A stretch of 64,000 nucleotides of DNA from Ascarosepion bandense. Lineage: Eukaryota; Mollusca; Cephalopoda; Sepiida; Sepiidae. The position numbers and the translations under genes are program-made. A model generated the notes under the pieces. It was given only the letters and a program-made list of their open reading frames with translations, was not told the origin of the DNA and did no database searches. The stretch is taken from the NCBI GenBank assembly GCA_037127315.1, contig JBBBDQ010000419.1, positions 6,609,501-6,673,500 of the forward strand, read 5' to 3'. Below, piece by piece: positions 23,641-34,340 of the stretch (position 1 is its first letter; the number at the start of each line of letters is the position of its first letter).

Positions 23641-23706
23641 AAATCTATTACAAAATGTACGTTTTGTTTCGACATTGAAGGAACAATGTCTCATCAGGTA
23701 GTAAAC
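23641..23706 (-). ncRNA. Type I hammerhead ribozyme motif, arm 1
   Basis: On minus: core CTGATGA (23697-23691), stem II GACATTG/CAATGTC, perfect 7 bp with a 6-base loop (23690-23671), then GAAA (23670-23667). Stem III is ACAAAA/TTTTGT with a 6-base loop (23667-23650), and the cleavage triplet is GUA. All core bases fit the hammerhead consensus. Stem I is weak: three pairs with a mismatch next to the core. Confidence 0.72.
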
Positions 23707-23757
23707 GCTAAAGAAATGTACACTTTGTTGTAGATTGTAAACGCGAAAAAAATAGCA

Positions 23758-23826
23758 TTTGCTACCTGATGAGACATTGTCCCTTCAATGTCGATACAAA
23801 ACGTACACTTTGTAGTAGTTTGTAAT
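23758..23826 (+). ncRNA. Type I hammerhead ribozyme motif, arm 2 (core base changed)
   Basis: On plus: stem I GCTAC/GTAGT (5 pairs, one G-U), CTGATGA at 23766-23772, stem II GACATTG/CAATGTC (perfect) and stem III ACAAA/TTTGT, with cleavage triplet GUA. The invariant GAAA reads GATA at 23793-23796, which should abolish or strongly reduce activity. Complementary to arm 1, whose core is intact but whose stem I is poor. Confidence 0.7.
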
Positions 23827-23944
23827 TTGAACATGTTCTAAAGTATAATTTATAATAAATATTCATAGCTCTATTCCAATAGTGAACACTGTTTTAAATT
23901 AATGTTTTGAACGTTTTGAATATTTTCTTTGTTCCTTATTCATT

Positions 23945-23945
<1 letters not shown>

Positions 23946-23998
<53 letters not shown>

Positions 23999-24003
23999 TA
24001 TAT
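23946..24003. repeat. (TA)n microsatellite
   Basis: TA tract with one TG interruption. Confidence 0.95.
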
Positions 24004-24146
24004 CGTATGCAAACGTATAAGTTACCAATAATCTTGTATTTAAAAAAATATACTCTGATAAATAATATTGGTGCTTTTTAAAACTAATCAATAAGTATAA
24101 TTTATTCTTCTTAATTTGTAGTGATGTTTCACTTAATCATCTTTCT

Positions 24147-24744
24147 TTATGTGCCGTGTCCCTTCAGGACGTAGGTGTTCATAGCCCTCCACATTGTAGC
24201 TCTTAATAAGTTTGTCTTTTTGTTATTTCTCCCAGCCCTGTTCTGCCATCCATTTGATCCAGCCCATTAAGTATGTCACACGTTGCTTTCCCCTGTCCTA
24301 CTTTTCCTCTATCCGTCCTGTGAGTATCAGAATCGCAAAGCCCTCTTTCCTCATTACATGTCCCAGAAAATTCAACTGACTGTTCCTGATGTTAAGTGTA
24401 AGTTTCCATTCTCTGAAAAAACTCATCGTTGCTGAAATATTCGGCCCATGGTACCCTCAGTAACCTTCTGTAGACCCAGATTTCTGTTGCTTTGAGTCTC
24501 TTTTTCATCTTTCAGGAGATCGTCAAGGATTTGCTGCCATACACGAGAACAGATAACAGGTAACAGTTGAGTACTATTTTCTATATTTCCAACGAAATTT
24601 TCCTGTTTCTTAATAATATGCTATTCGGATCTTAGTATCGCAATTTCTGTCTTCTGTTAGAACACGCCCAGATATTTCAATTTCTGTGCCTGCTTGATTT
24701 TAATATCTCCGACCTGTAATTTGCATCCTGGCAGGATTTCTAGT
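24147..24744 (-). pseudogene. RTE-like LINE ORF2, C-terminal part
   Basis: Minus-strand reading matches the copy at 45163: RCKLQVGDIKIKQAQKLKYL near 24740-24660, then the complements of the HEEGFAIL and MAEQGW regions, ending AMNTYVLKGHGT and stop at 24147. Frameshifts and stops throughout. It is cut at 24745 by a SINE. The RT core of probably the same element lies at 26320-26769 and its linker at 27280-27560. Confidence 0.75.
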
Positions 24745-25030
24745 TCAGTCAGTCAGTTAAGTGCCATACGTGAAACACGCTTGGGAGATCATGTCTCGAA
24801 AGATTATCTCGCAGTAGGTTGCCATTGCTTTCTGCAGTAGACTGGTTGCCAGCCAAGCCTATAGAACCCAATCTGTCCTGTTATTTAACCCATAACTGGA
24901 AGGAAGAGACAGATTAATACCTTTCTCAAGGGTATTTGCGCGTAAGTGAATGCAATTAATTCGACTGGAATTCGAACTCGGCTCCCCGATTTCTCGTTCT
25001 GAGCCGATATCCAATGCACCACAACGCACA
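24745..25030 (-). mobile_element. tRNA-derived SINE inside an RTE-like LINE
   Basis: Full-length minus copy from TCAGTCAGTCAGTTAAGTGCC to the complement of GTGCGTTGTGGTGCATTGG. It separates the C-terminal piece of the RTE-like LINE from the rest. Confidence 0.9.
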
Positions 25031-26310
25031 CTAACTTTTAAATTAAATTTTTAAAAACAAAAAGTTTTTCTTGGAACATTTATTTTAACTTTAATTGAAA
25101 GGTAAATGATTAAATTTACTATTTCCAGTAAGCAAAATACTCTGGTGTATTTAAAACAGAAATATTGATGGAAATATAAAATTTTGAGATTTTTTAAATT
25201 TTTAAATTTTTCTGCTATTTTTGAGCTATTGACACATTTGTAAGCAAAAGTTAATTCTCGGTTTTAAAAATCTTGCAAAAATGAAATATACATCTGTGAC
25301 TTTATTTTCTTGAAAATTAATAATTTTAATGTTAAATTTACACTAGGGATAATTATTTATAGCATGAAATTTAGAATAAATCTATTTCTTAAACAGGATT
25401 GAAAATTTTGACTTGTCTGCCGTATTTGAAATGTGTTGACAGCTTGCCAGATGCGATGTAAGATAAGTGTATGGCGATCACAAGTGACATAATTTTACAA
25501 TTTTTTTTCCGGTAAGGGAAAGAAACCCTGACACACATAACCTTTTAATATACACATAGAAATTACAATACAAAAACAAAAAACTTCAAATACACACACA
25601 CACAAAAAAAAATAAATAAATAAAATAAAATTATTTAAAAAATACGATGGCTAGATGATTTGTATTAAACTTTTCAATTTTCGATTACTTAATAGAGTCT
25701 TCATTTTATAACCTACCAACCTAATGTCTACAAATCTTGGAAATACTTTAAAAATATTTTTTGAAATTTCATGAATTATGATAATCAAAATAAAATGAAA
25801 ACGATTATTTTAAAATTTCATTATTAATCGAAAAAAATTCTTCAGGCTATAATATCTGAAATTTATTTTTATTAAAGCAAATTTTAAAGCAATTAAAAGT
25901 TTATACAGTTAAATAATATCATAGTTTTATTGCATTTTTTATTTTACTATTTGGAGCAAATTTTCGGAAAATGGGGTTAAATGGTTTAAAAATAATGCGT
26001 GCTTTACATTCCCTAATGAGTTCTGCAACCAATTTTTGCAAGAATTTCTGAATTAATGTTTGTCACAGGAAAAAAATGTGTTATATAATATTAAGTTTTC
26101 AATTCTAAACTCTCGTAACGAAAATAAAAACAAGATTTTTAGCAAAATTTAGAAAGTATTAGAAAGGATTAAAAATTTTAAAAACATAATTAAAACATTC
26201 TTTGATGTTTTCTCTTAATTATAACATAAACATTTTGATGGAAAAAGTTCGTTTCTGTTAAGTTTAGGATGTTTTTCCTTCATACTATGCTGTTTTTCCA
26301 GTGATTAATT
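25031..26310. other. No gene seen; very AT-rich
   Basis: About 1.3 kb, strongly AT-rich, without recognised coding. It lies between pieces of an RTE-like LINE and may be inserted sequence or decayed ORF. Confidence 0.4.
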
Positions 26311-26319
26311 ATGGGTACC

Positions 26320-26769
26320 TATTCAAATGACTTTTCCGAATATACCAATGTTGCTGTGCAGCTGTAACAAATCTTTGAGGCGTACTTTGTCGAACGCTTT
26401 TGCGTAGTCTTTGAAACACAGGTACTCGTACCTTTGCATTTGCATTGCACTTTCTGATAACATTCTGAGGATAACTGTCTCGTTCCTGGGTCCATTGTTT
26501 TTTATGAACTGGCAATATTTTTTGTTTTTTCCCCCTATCTCTGACCATATTTTGATGTGCGCTCTATTCATTAGAATTCGGATGTTGAGTTTTGTTATGT
26601 GGCTCATTAGGCCGAATGTTCGATGAAGTTCACATTCTTTTGTAACTGGTTTCTATGAAAATAGATTTGCGTAGGTATCCCGATATATCAGTACTGTTGT
26701 AGATTTCATTCATTATTTCTGTAATCATGTCCCTGCCGAAATCGTCTAAGGCTGCCAGCGAATCTATTA
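26320..26769 (-). pseudogene. RTE-like LINE ORF2, reverse transcriptase core
   Basis: Minus frames carry NIRILMNRAHIKIWSEIGG, IKNNGPRNETVILRML and YLCFKDYAKAFDKVRLKDLL, the QFGF and motif A regions of an RTE-type RT. Motif A normally reads CFIDYxKAFDxV; its aspartate and KAFD are present. Upstream, frames match the DMITEIMNEIYNS...LSRKS region. Broken by stops; the YADD region is absent. Confidence 0.75.
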
Positions 26770-27279
26770 CAATTAATTAAAGTAGATATACTAAACTATC
26801 GCCCGGTTCACACTCCACCCACATCAATTGAACGGGTAAAGAGGCACATCCCTTGTTCCCTGTTTAGGATGTGGTTTCCGGCTTTCTCTTTTTCCAATCA
26901 TCTCATACATTTCTTTTTTTTTTTCAATTGGAGTAGATAGACTAAACTATCACCCGGTTCACACTCCACCCACCTCTATTGAACGGGTGAAGAGGCTCAT
27001 CCCTTGTTCCCTGTTTAGGATGTGGTTTCCGGCTTTCTCTTTTCCAATCTTCTCACACTTTTCTTTTTTTTTTTCAATTGGAGTAGATAGACTAAACTAT
27101 CGCCCGGTTCACACTCCACCCACGTCTATTGAACGGGTGAAGAGGCTTATCCCTTGTTTCCTGTTTAGGATGTGGTTTCCAGCTTTCTATTTTCCAATTT
27201 TTTCACTCTTACGTAGTCCCCGGCACATCAGTGGCGTAACCGCCTTGCTCGGGGTGATATGATTAAAAAAAAAAAAAAA
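26770..27279 (+). mobile_element. Tandem short element with LINE-type 3' tail (3 units)
   Basis: Three head-to-tail units starting near 26770, 26935 and 27075 (spacing 165 then 140 bp). Each reads CAATTGGAGTAGATAGACTA, CGCCCGGTTCACACTCCACC, CTATTGAACGGGTGAAGAGG and CCTGTTTAGGATGTGG. Only the last has the tail TACGTAGTCCCCGGCACATC, CCTTGCTCGGGGTGATATGA and poly-A. That tail matches the jockey-like LINE's 3' end. It lies inside the RTE-like LINE on the other strand. Confidence 0.75.
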
Positions 27280-27560
27280 TTCGTCTAGCCGCCTCGCATT
27301 GCTTCTGTTCAATTTGGCCAGTGCAGTTTCCAATTCGCTTTGAAATTGTTCTGGTCAGTCGGTATTTCTATGTAATGCAGGTTCTCTTTCGTCGTAGAAA
27401 AGATATCCAATATATTCATCTCATAGCTTTTTTATTTCTTTAATAGCGTTCCGTCATTGGATTTTATGCAGCCTGTTGTTGTGAATGTTCGTTGTCCTGA
27501 TAGTTCTCCTTTTATCTGTGATACTAAATCTGTCTTTTCCTGCGCAACTGTAAGAAAATA
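27280..27560 (-). pseudogene. RTE-like LINE ORF2, linker upstream of RT
   Basis: Minus reading gives KTDLVSQIKGELSGQR and TTTGCIKSNDGTLLKK, then ELDIFSTTKENLHYIE, typical of the region just before the RT in this clade. Decayed; continues toward 26769 across the inserted tandem element. Confidence 0.6.
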
Positions 27561-27618
27561 AATGTATAAATAAATAAGCGTCTCCTTTTTTCGTCATTTT
27601 AAAATATATAATGTTTTA

Positions 27619-27924
27619 TCTAAACTTATTTATAAATGGAACTTTGTCTGTGTGTGTGTGTCTGTGTGTGTCCGTTACCTATAGACTCCGAAACGGCTGA
27701 ACCGATTTTCTTGACAATTGACGCAGTTGTACTATAAGCGTCTGCGAGTGTTCTTAGCTAGGATTTGTGTTGAGGTACCGCCGATTAATATCAAAAGTCG
27801 ATAATCGAAAAAATCGGGTTATAGAAGGAGTGGTCCGATTTTAATCAAAGTTGATACACTCTTAGACAAAGACATAAGAAACGATATTCAGAAGTTTCAG
27901 GGTTGCAGTTTTTACAATAGTGCA

Positions 27925-27959
<35 letters not shown>

Positions 27960-29940
27960 GCAAGATCTCCTCTGTCCTCTCTAAACTCTATAACCTCTGC
28001 CTATCTGCTTCCTGCTTTCCTGCTTGTTGGAAGTCCTCCTGCGTAGTACCTATATTTAAGAATTCTAGCGAACCCTCAGACCCCGCCAATTACCGTCCTA
28101 TTAGTCTCCTTCCAATCTTTGGCAAAGTTTTCGAAGCCATTATCAACGCCGAGGTGATTCAGCATCTTATGGCCAACGGGTTTCTCTCTGACAAACAGTA
28201 TGGGTTTCGCTTCACCAGGTCTACTGCTGATATGCTAACGACCATTACCGAGTACATATACCGGGCACTTGACAAGAATGGTGAAGCCTGAACCGTTGCC
28301 TTGGATATCTCCAAAGCATTCGACAGGGTCTGGCATGCTGGCCTCTTGTGCAAACTGCAGAGCTATGGGATAACTGGACATCTGTTTGACCTCATCCAGT
28401 CTTTCCTCTCTAACCGCACATTGAAGGTGGTATTAAATGGGCATGCCTCCCAAAAACTACCAGACGAACGCGGGCGTCCCTCAAGGTTCTATCCTAGGTC
28501 CCACGCTCTTTCTGATCTACATTAATGATCTCCCCGACACCATTAGATCCCAAGTTGGCATGTATGCCGACGACACAACAATCTACTCTCGCATCGATCA
28601 GAAACCAGGTCTGGACGACAAAGTGAACCTCGCTGCCGTACTTGAAAGGGACCTCCAATCCGTAGTGACCTGGGGTAGGAAATGGTTGGTAAATTTCAAT
28701 GTCTCTAAAACAAAGCTGTTATCAACTAATCACCATAGACAATCGCATCTACCTCCCATTAGCATGGGACAGGCTAGCCTCCCAGAGAGTAAAATACTAC
28801 GCCTCCTTGGCCTTACACTTTCGGCGGACCTCAAATGGAATGACTATATTGAATCCATTGCCAAATCTGCTGCTATGAAAGTCGGCTCCCTGTGCAGGGC
28901 CCGGAAATTTTTCCCACCTGAATCTATTCTGCACATATACAAATCTACCATCCGCCCGTGTATTGAATATTGCTGCCATATCTGGTCGGGTGCCCCTGCT
29001 GCTCTCCTAGGGCTTCTTGACAAAATACAAAGGAGGATCTGTAACGTGGTTGGTACTGACTTGGCAGACTGGCTGCAGCCGCTCTCATACCGGCGTGATG
29101 TGGCTTCCCTGTGCCTCTTCTACAAGTACTTTCATGGCTTCTGCTCCGATGAGCTTAGATCACTGGTGCCGCCTAAGCACGAATTTACACGAGATACTAG
29201 ATTAGCAACTAGATCCCACCCTTTTACAGTTAAACAAATAAGATGTAACCGTAAATTCTACTCCAACAGCTTCTTTTCTCGCGCTTCCCGCCTGTGGAAC
29301 TCCCTTCCACAAGTCTGCTTTCCCGACAGTTACAATCTCCAGATGTTTAAATGTAGGGTCAATAGACACCTCCTATCACACTAACTCCCAACTATTCTCA
29401 GAACACTCTCATCTACGCAACCCTCATTCTCGGTATCCTTACCCGCCTATCACCCACCCTCTGTCATTTCCTATATTTAATCGGCCTTTCTCCACTCTAC
29501 GTAGCCCCCTGCACAGTAGTGGCATGGACATGCCTTGCTCGGGGTGAAACGCTTATAAAAAAAAAAAAAAGATAAGATGTTTGTGTGAGTGTCTGTTTAT
29601 TTGCCGGTATATTTTTTTCAGCCCTTTTATTTTAGTTTTTGCTTCGGGTTTGGCTCTAAGTAGGTATAATTGTCGTTCTTAGTCTCAGCCATGATATCAT
29701 TTACTCAAAGCCTTCAAAATTCAGTTTACCATGAAAAAAACTTATTTGATATTGATAGCAGGAAATCAAAGTTTGACTTACATCCATTCATTTTTCTTTC
29801 AGTCTACGGTTTCGCTTTAACTGGAAACAACTATTGCTTTTTAGTCTTTCGTGCCAACGTCCAAAAAGTCTGAGCTCCAGGACCATGGATTAGTTTTAAA
29901 GCTTTCATTACCCCCGAGCAATGCCGGGCTATACTGCTAG
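27619..29940 (+). mobile_element. Helitron-like non-autonomous element, copy B, with LINE insert
   Basis: Starts TCTAAACTTATTTATAAATGG after a host A and ends CCCCCGAGCAATGCCGGGCT...CTAG before a host T. Both halves match copies A and D. A LINE occupies 27967-29573, so the element itself is about 715 bp. No coding sequence of its own. Confidence 0.8.
27967..29573 (+). mobile_element. Jockey/CR1-like LINE ORF2, 5'-truncated insertion
   Basis: Begins within the RT ORF (SSVLSKLYNLCLSASCFPAC) and runs through NYRPISLLPIFGKVFEAII, LDISKAFDRVWHAGLL, AGVPQGSILGPTLFLIYIND and MYADDTTIYSR to the C-terminal FKCRVNRHLLSH (stop near 29384), then the 3' UTR and poly-A. The final frame is open for 315 residues. 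Damage: a TGA near 28289 in GEA-stop-TVALD and an extra A near 28455 in the NGHASQNYQT region. A short direct repeat AAGAT flanks it (27962-27966 and 29574-29578), consistent with target-primed insertion into the Helitron-like element. Confidence 0.9.
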
Positions 29941-30784
29941 TTTAAACATAACACTCTAGTGTAATAGTATTTTTTTCGTTGAATTTCCAACTTCTTTCTT
30001 TTTGAATTCTAATCGCGTCTCTGTATTTTGGCAACCATCTAGGAGAAGGAAAGCTCCGAACAATACCCAACAACTCAAGGTGTCAATCGTGCCAACGAGT
30101 GAATGGTTGCTGCGTTATGAGGTAGCGAATACTTCCCTACAGGCTTTGGAAGCATGTCTATAAAAGACCGTTACTCAATGTGACGGGCAGTTTTGGGTGG
30201 ATTTTGGACCCGTGCGTCACTTGTGGAAACTCTATGAGAAATAAAAGTCAAACTAAAAAGTCTCGTATGGCCCTTCCAGTAGATAAACTGGGAGCCCGAT
30301 CCTCTAGAGGGAACCTACACGAGGTCGAAAAATCAGCCATACAACAAACTCGTATAGAAATAATGAATACCAAGAGTTCTAAGAGAGATGAACCTTTCCA
30401 AAATAGAAATTTTGATCTGGAATTGGAAGATGTTGGTTTCAATTTTTGTAGCAATGGCTGGAAAACACTTTCCCCTTAACTTTTGTAGGTAGAAGCGCAC
30501 AAATAAATACCACTTGTTTTTAACCAATAAAATAGGACGGTTTGCAGTTTCACCAGTCTCAGTCCTGATCTATCTTGTCTTGAAATCAGAAAGCTTGTCC
30601 GAATTCGATTTTCTGTATCGACGCCAATTCTTAATTTGTGAACTTTTTGCCATATTACTGTGGAATTGTCTTTCATATATCATTTGCTTGGTTTATATTC
30701 TTTTTTGTATTGTTCTTTTCTTATTCCACATAAGAAAAAAATAATAACACATGCCCTGGATCCATCATAAAAATCCAAGACGGA
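29941..30784. other. No gene recognised
   Basis: Less AT-rich than its surroundings. A plus-strand frame at 30180-30479 (99 codons; MTGSFGWILDPCVTCGNSM...) has mixed composition but no recognised family. It may be chance. Confidence 0.35.
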
Positions 30785-31425
30785 TTGTAAAAAATTCCAC
30801 AAACGGAAAGTGCGAGAAAATAGACTAGTTTAATTATTTAGACGGTAAAAGGCAATGTAGTAGCATGCGTAAATACATGTGGTCGGGGAACCAAAGGAAA
30901 AATCTCGTCATACAGACAGACCCAGACAGCCATAAAAATACTTGCAGAGGGAAGTCACATCACGTCGGAGAGAAAATGATGGAAGGCAGGTTGCCAGATC
31001 AGGATGGATTATATTGCAAATCCTCCCTTGGATTTTGTCGAGAACCTAATAATGAATAGCAGGTCTACCCGACCAGATATGGCAACATCATTCAATGCAC
31101 AGAAAAATTGTAGGTTTATAAATAAGCAAAACGGATTCTGACGAGAAAAAAACTTCCTTGCCCGGCACAGTGACCCAACCTTTCTAGCAGTAGATGCAGC
31201 TATGGATTCGATGTAGTCATTCTATTTGAGGTCGTTTTAGAGAGTGAAGCGCAGTGTGTTGCTCTTTAAGAGATTTGCGCCATCCATTCTGATGTTCGGC
31301 CAGAAAGTTTCTCTATGGTGGTTAAAGGTGAGCAGCTTGGTTTTGGACGAATTAAAATTTGAGAGCTTTTTCCTATCCCATTCATTAACAGATTAGAGGT
31401 TCTTTTGAAGGGAAGCTGCCAGAAA
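30785..31425 (-). mobile_element. Jockey/CR1-like LINE, internal-to-3' fragment, decayed
   Basis: On minus it reads from a WLVNFN.SKTK-like block (about 31350) through LGLTLSADLKWNDYI-like, RARKFF and PCIEC.CHIW-like blocks to FFSR..RLWN at 30785. Many stops. It lacks both YADD and the 3' UTR. Confidence 0.7.
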
Positions 31426-31675
31426 ATGGTTACTGTATTTATTCAATAAATCCAATCCAATACATTTTAAAATACTAGTTTGTTGGGGTGGGGGTCATAG
31501 TGTACCTACATTTTAATTGAAAATTTAAAGGTCGTCTTATACGCCAATTTGCCTCGTACGCCAGCATATACGGTAATTATAATTTTTGTTCTCCTTTGTT
31601 TTTTCTATTAAAAAATGGTCATAATACAATTTTATCATTATAAGAAAAAGGCGAATATAACCATTGTCTTTTTAG
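31426..31675. other. No gene seen
   Basis: Short spacer between a LINE fragment and a Helitron-like copy. Confidence 0.4.
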
Positions 31676-32264
31676 TATGGTTCTGGAGCTCAGACTCTTT
31701 GAACGTTGACACGAAAGACTAAAAGGCAATAGTTGTTTCCAGTTAAAGCAAAACCGTAGACTGAAAGAAAAATGAATGGATGTAAGTCAAATTTTGATTT
31801 CCTGCTATCGATATCAAATAAATTTTTTTCGTCGTAAACTGAATTTTGAAGTCCTCTGAGTAACTGGCATCATGGCTGAGACTACAAACTAATATTATAC
31901 CTACTTAGAGCCAAACCCGAAGCAAAAACTAAAATAAAAAGGACTGAAAAAAATACAGACATACGGGCAGATAAACAGACACTCACAGAAACATCTTGAT
32001 TTTTATATATATACATTATCGATTTTCTGCACTATTGTTAAAACTGCAACCTTGAAACTTCTGAAAATCATTTCTTATGTCTTTGTCTATGAGTGTATCA
32101 AATTTGATTCCTTCTATAACCCGATTTTTTCGATTATCGATTTTCGATATTTATCGGGAGTACCTCGACACAAAACCTAGCTAAGAACACTCGCAGACGC
32201 TTATAGTACAACTGTGTAACTTTTCAAGAAAATCGGTTCAGCCGTTTCGGAGTCTATAGGTAAC

Positions 32265-32329
<65 letters not shown>

Positions 32330-32354
32330 AAGTTCCATTTATAAATAAGTTAGA
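31676..32354 (-). mobile_element. Helitron-like element, copy C, 3'-truncated
   Basis: The minus-strand 5' end, TCTAAC...ATTTATAAATGGAAC, is at 32354. The CA tract at 32270-32325 and the conserved block follow. The last 50 or so bases, including hairpin and CTAG, are missing at 31676. Confidence 0.75.
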
Positions 32355-32469
32355 TTTGATTCTTATAAAGTAAAGCTATGGCAAATAAAATTTACCAGCA
32401 ATGAACTCTCCTCGAAGATGTGTAAGAACTGCTGCTGGTTTAGCGGGAGATTTGACTGAATATTCTTGT

Positions 32470-33170
32470 TTTTCACCCACCTGGTTAAAATAGGATTCTA
32501 CTTTGGGCTTATAAAGGGAACCCTTTTAATAGACAAAACGGTTGCCTATTGTTACTACTCAACTCTTCTGCTTTATCGCGCAAAACATCTTTTTCGCAAC
32601 CCAACTATTTTTACTTGGGCATCATATGCATTTTTCTATATTTTCAAAATAGAGCTAGACCGGTCTCCGTTGAAAATTAGCGGCAATTTTCGACAAAGCA
32701 TGTCAGAAGGAATCAGGTCAATCCTAGAGCTGATCATTTTTTTCTAAATGGTAATGTCTCGTATATATTAGCTCCATCTAAAGTTTGCAATTAATTTTTG
32801 GATCCATAGATGTTCAAAGCATGAGGCCTTATTGAGAGTACAACCGTCCAGCGATCATAGATAAAGCTCAAGTTCTGAACGGTGTTGATCAATCAATACT
32901 AGCTTAATTTTAGAATTATTAAAAACTATAAGACATTTATTTCCTCATCTGTTACAGCTAGATCAGAGGAGAGCTCAGCTGCGAGGATCCCATCAACTTG
33001 AATGTCAGAAAGTTGGCCATAAACAGTTACTCGAATATTACTCGAATGACAGTCGAATATTTCGCCTCGAATGATACTATTCTTAGACCATTTTAGATTA
33101 TAGACCATTCCATCATTGGGATTGCTGCAGCCACTCTACAAAAGTTAAAATCATGTCAGTTTTGTTACGA
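32470..33170 (-). pseudogene. LINE reverse transcriptase fragment of another family, decayed
   Basis: Minus reading gives a block MILTFVEWLQQSQ, then (after stops) LDGCTLNKASCFEHLWIQK, NFRWS.YIRD and KKMISS. The pattern (xxL.xS..F.HLG..L...W..YI) is that of the thumb/C-terminal region of jockey/CR1-group RTs. It is clearly different from the main family here. Heavily mutated. Confidence 0.45.
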
Positions 33171-34340
33171 ATTAAGTGTGTTGTTTTGTAAACGATTCCT
33201 TTTGTGTTCTTTTGTGTTTCACTCGTGTATTTCTTCTGACAAGTTTTCTACCCACACAACACAGCAAGACTGGAACTTGACAGAATCAGAGCTAAACTTC
33301 ACTTCACATTTCTCGACATCACACACATAAGGATTATAGTGGGTTTGTCTGTTCTTTTAAATTCACAAGTGACTATCCAATTGTTTTGTTCATATATTCC
33401 TACAGTATCATCGAATTCTTTTGATTTCTGTTGGCTGACATTAGTGAATCGAAAATTTTAAAAGTCAACCTTCAGTTTCAGATTTTTTTCATTATCAATT
33501 GTTTGCGCCGGGGGCCTATTTACTCCTCGACCACGTGTCTAAAGCACATGGAGTTTATATTGGTGAGTCCGACGGACGTTAGGTTGTTCATTTCAATAGA
33601 AGGCTGACAAGATGCTGGAAAGAGAATTAATGCTTAGATATGTGGGGGCGTTATAAGTCAGGAATGTCTTTGATGTATCCGCTCCTTAGGTCAGTAAGTA
33701 GTTTTGAGGCAGCGAAGAAGGAGAAGAGAGGTAAAAGGAGACGAGCATAGTAAGCCGCTTGATTTGGTCAAGGGGAAATACTAATTACTCTCGTCTCTCT
33801 CGAGTCTGTCTGTGTATGTCTGTCTGGGTCTATCTGGCGATGCTTTCTGTATCGGTTTGTTATTTCGACTTTTTGGATCGCAGCATATCATTTGGGAATT
33901 CACACTTGTATTTGATTCTGGGCTTCCCATTGACCGATAAATAAAATTCGCGTAGGCTCGCGAACTGGAATTTAATATTTAATTAATTTTTAGTTTTCAA
34001 CCGGAACATCTGCGCGAAGCCGGATGCGCACCGACGAGTTGTGGTCATTTGCTTTTTGGTCGTGAGAGTGCAGACATCCGGTCCCTCGCTATGCTCGGTC
34101 GGTATCACCACAGGATATACAATTAAAAGTCTATTGAAAATCTACAAATAATAATGATTCTTTACCATTCTACCACGTTGTTTAAGAGCCCTTAGATTCA
34201 TTATCCACCACTTACTGGACAAAGATGATAAATACATGGAAAAAACTCTCTAACTTCTTCAAGACCTAAATGATTTCCTGTACACTGCCAAATGTAAAAC
34301 GTACAAAAAAAAAAGAATAATACAAATAATAATAACCATA
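33171..34340. other. No gene seen
   Basis: Mixed-composition spacer with no recognised family. The short plus-strand frame at 33759-33944 is unassigned. Confidence 0.35.

Larger units (their letters stand above)
23601..23870. mobile_element. Palindromic element with two hammerhead motifs
   Basis: Arms of about 110 bp (23601-23710 and the reverse complement of 23755-23870) flank a spacer of about 45 bp. Each arm folds as a type I hammerhead. A TA tract abuts the left side. It is probably PLE terminal repeats in inverted order; no ORF lies inside. Confidence 0.7.

Noticed and set aside
26987..27262. 91-codon frame with a repeated FRMWFPAFSFPIFS-like phrase
   Set aside because: The phrase repeats only because the underlying short element is in tandem; the frame is not shared with other copies in a conserved way.
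30180..30479. 99-codon frame with a CVTC motif
   Set aside because: A single Cys pair is not enough to call a zinc-binding protein, and no family was recognised.
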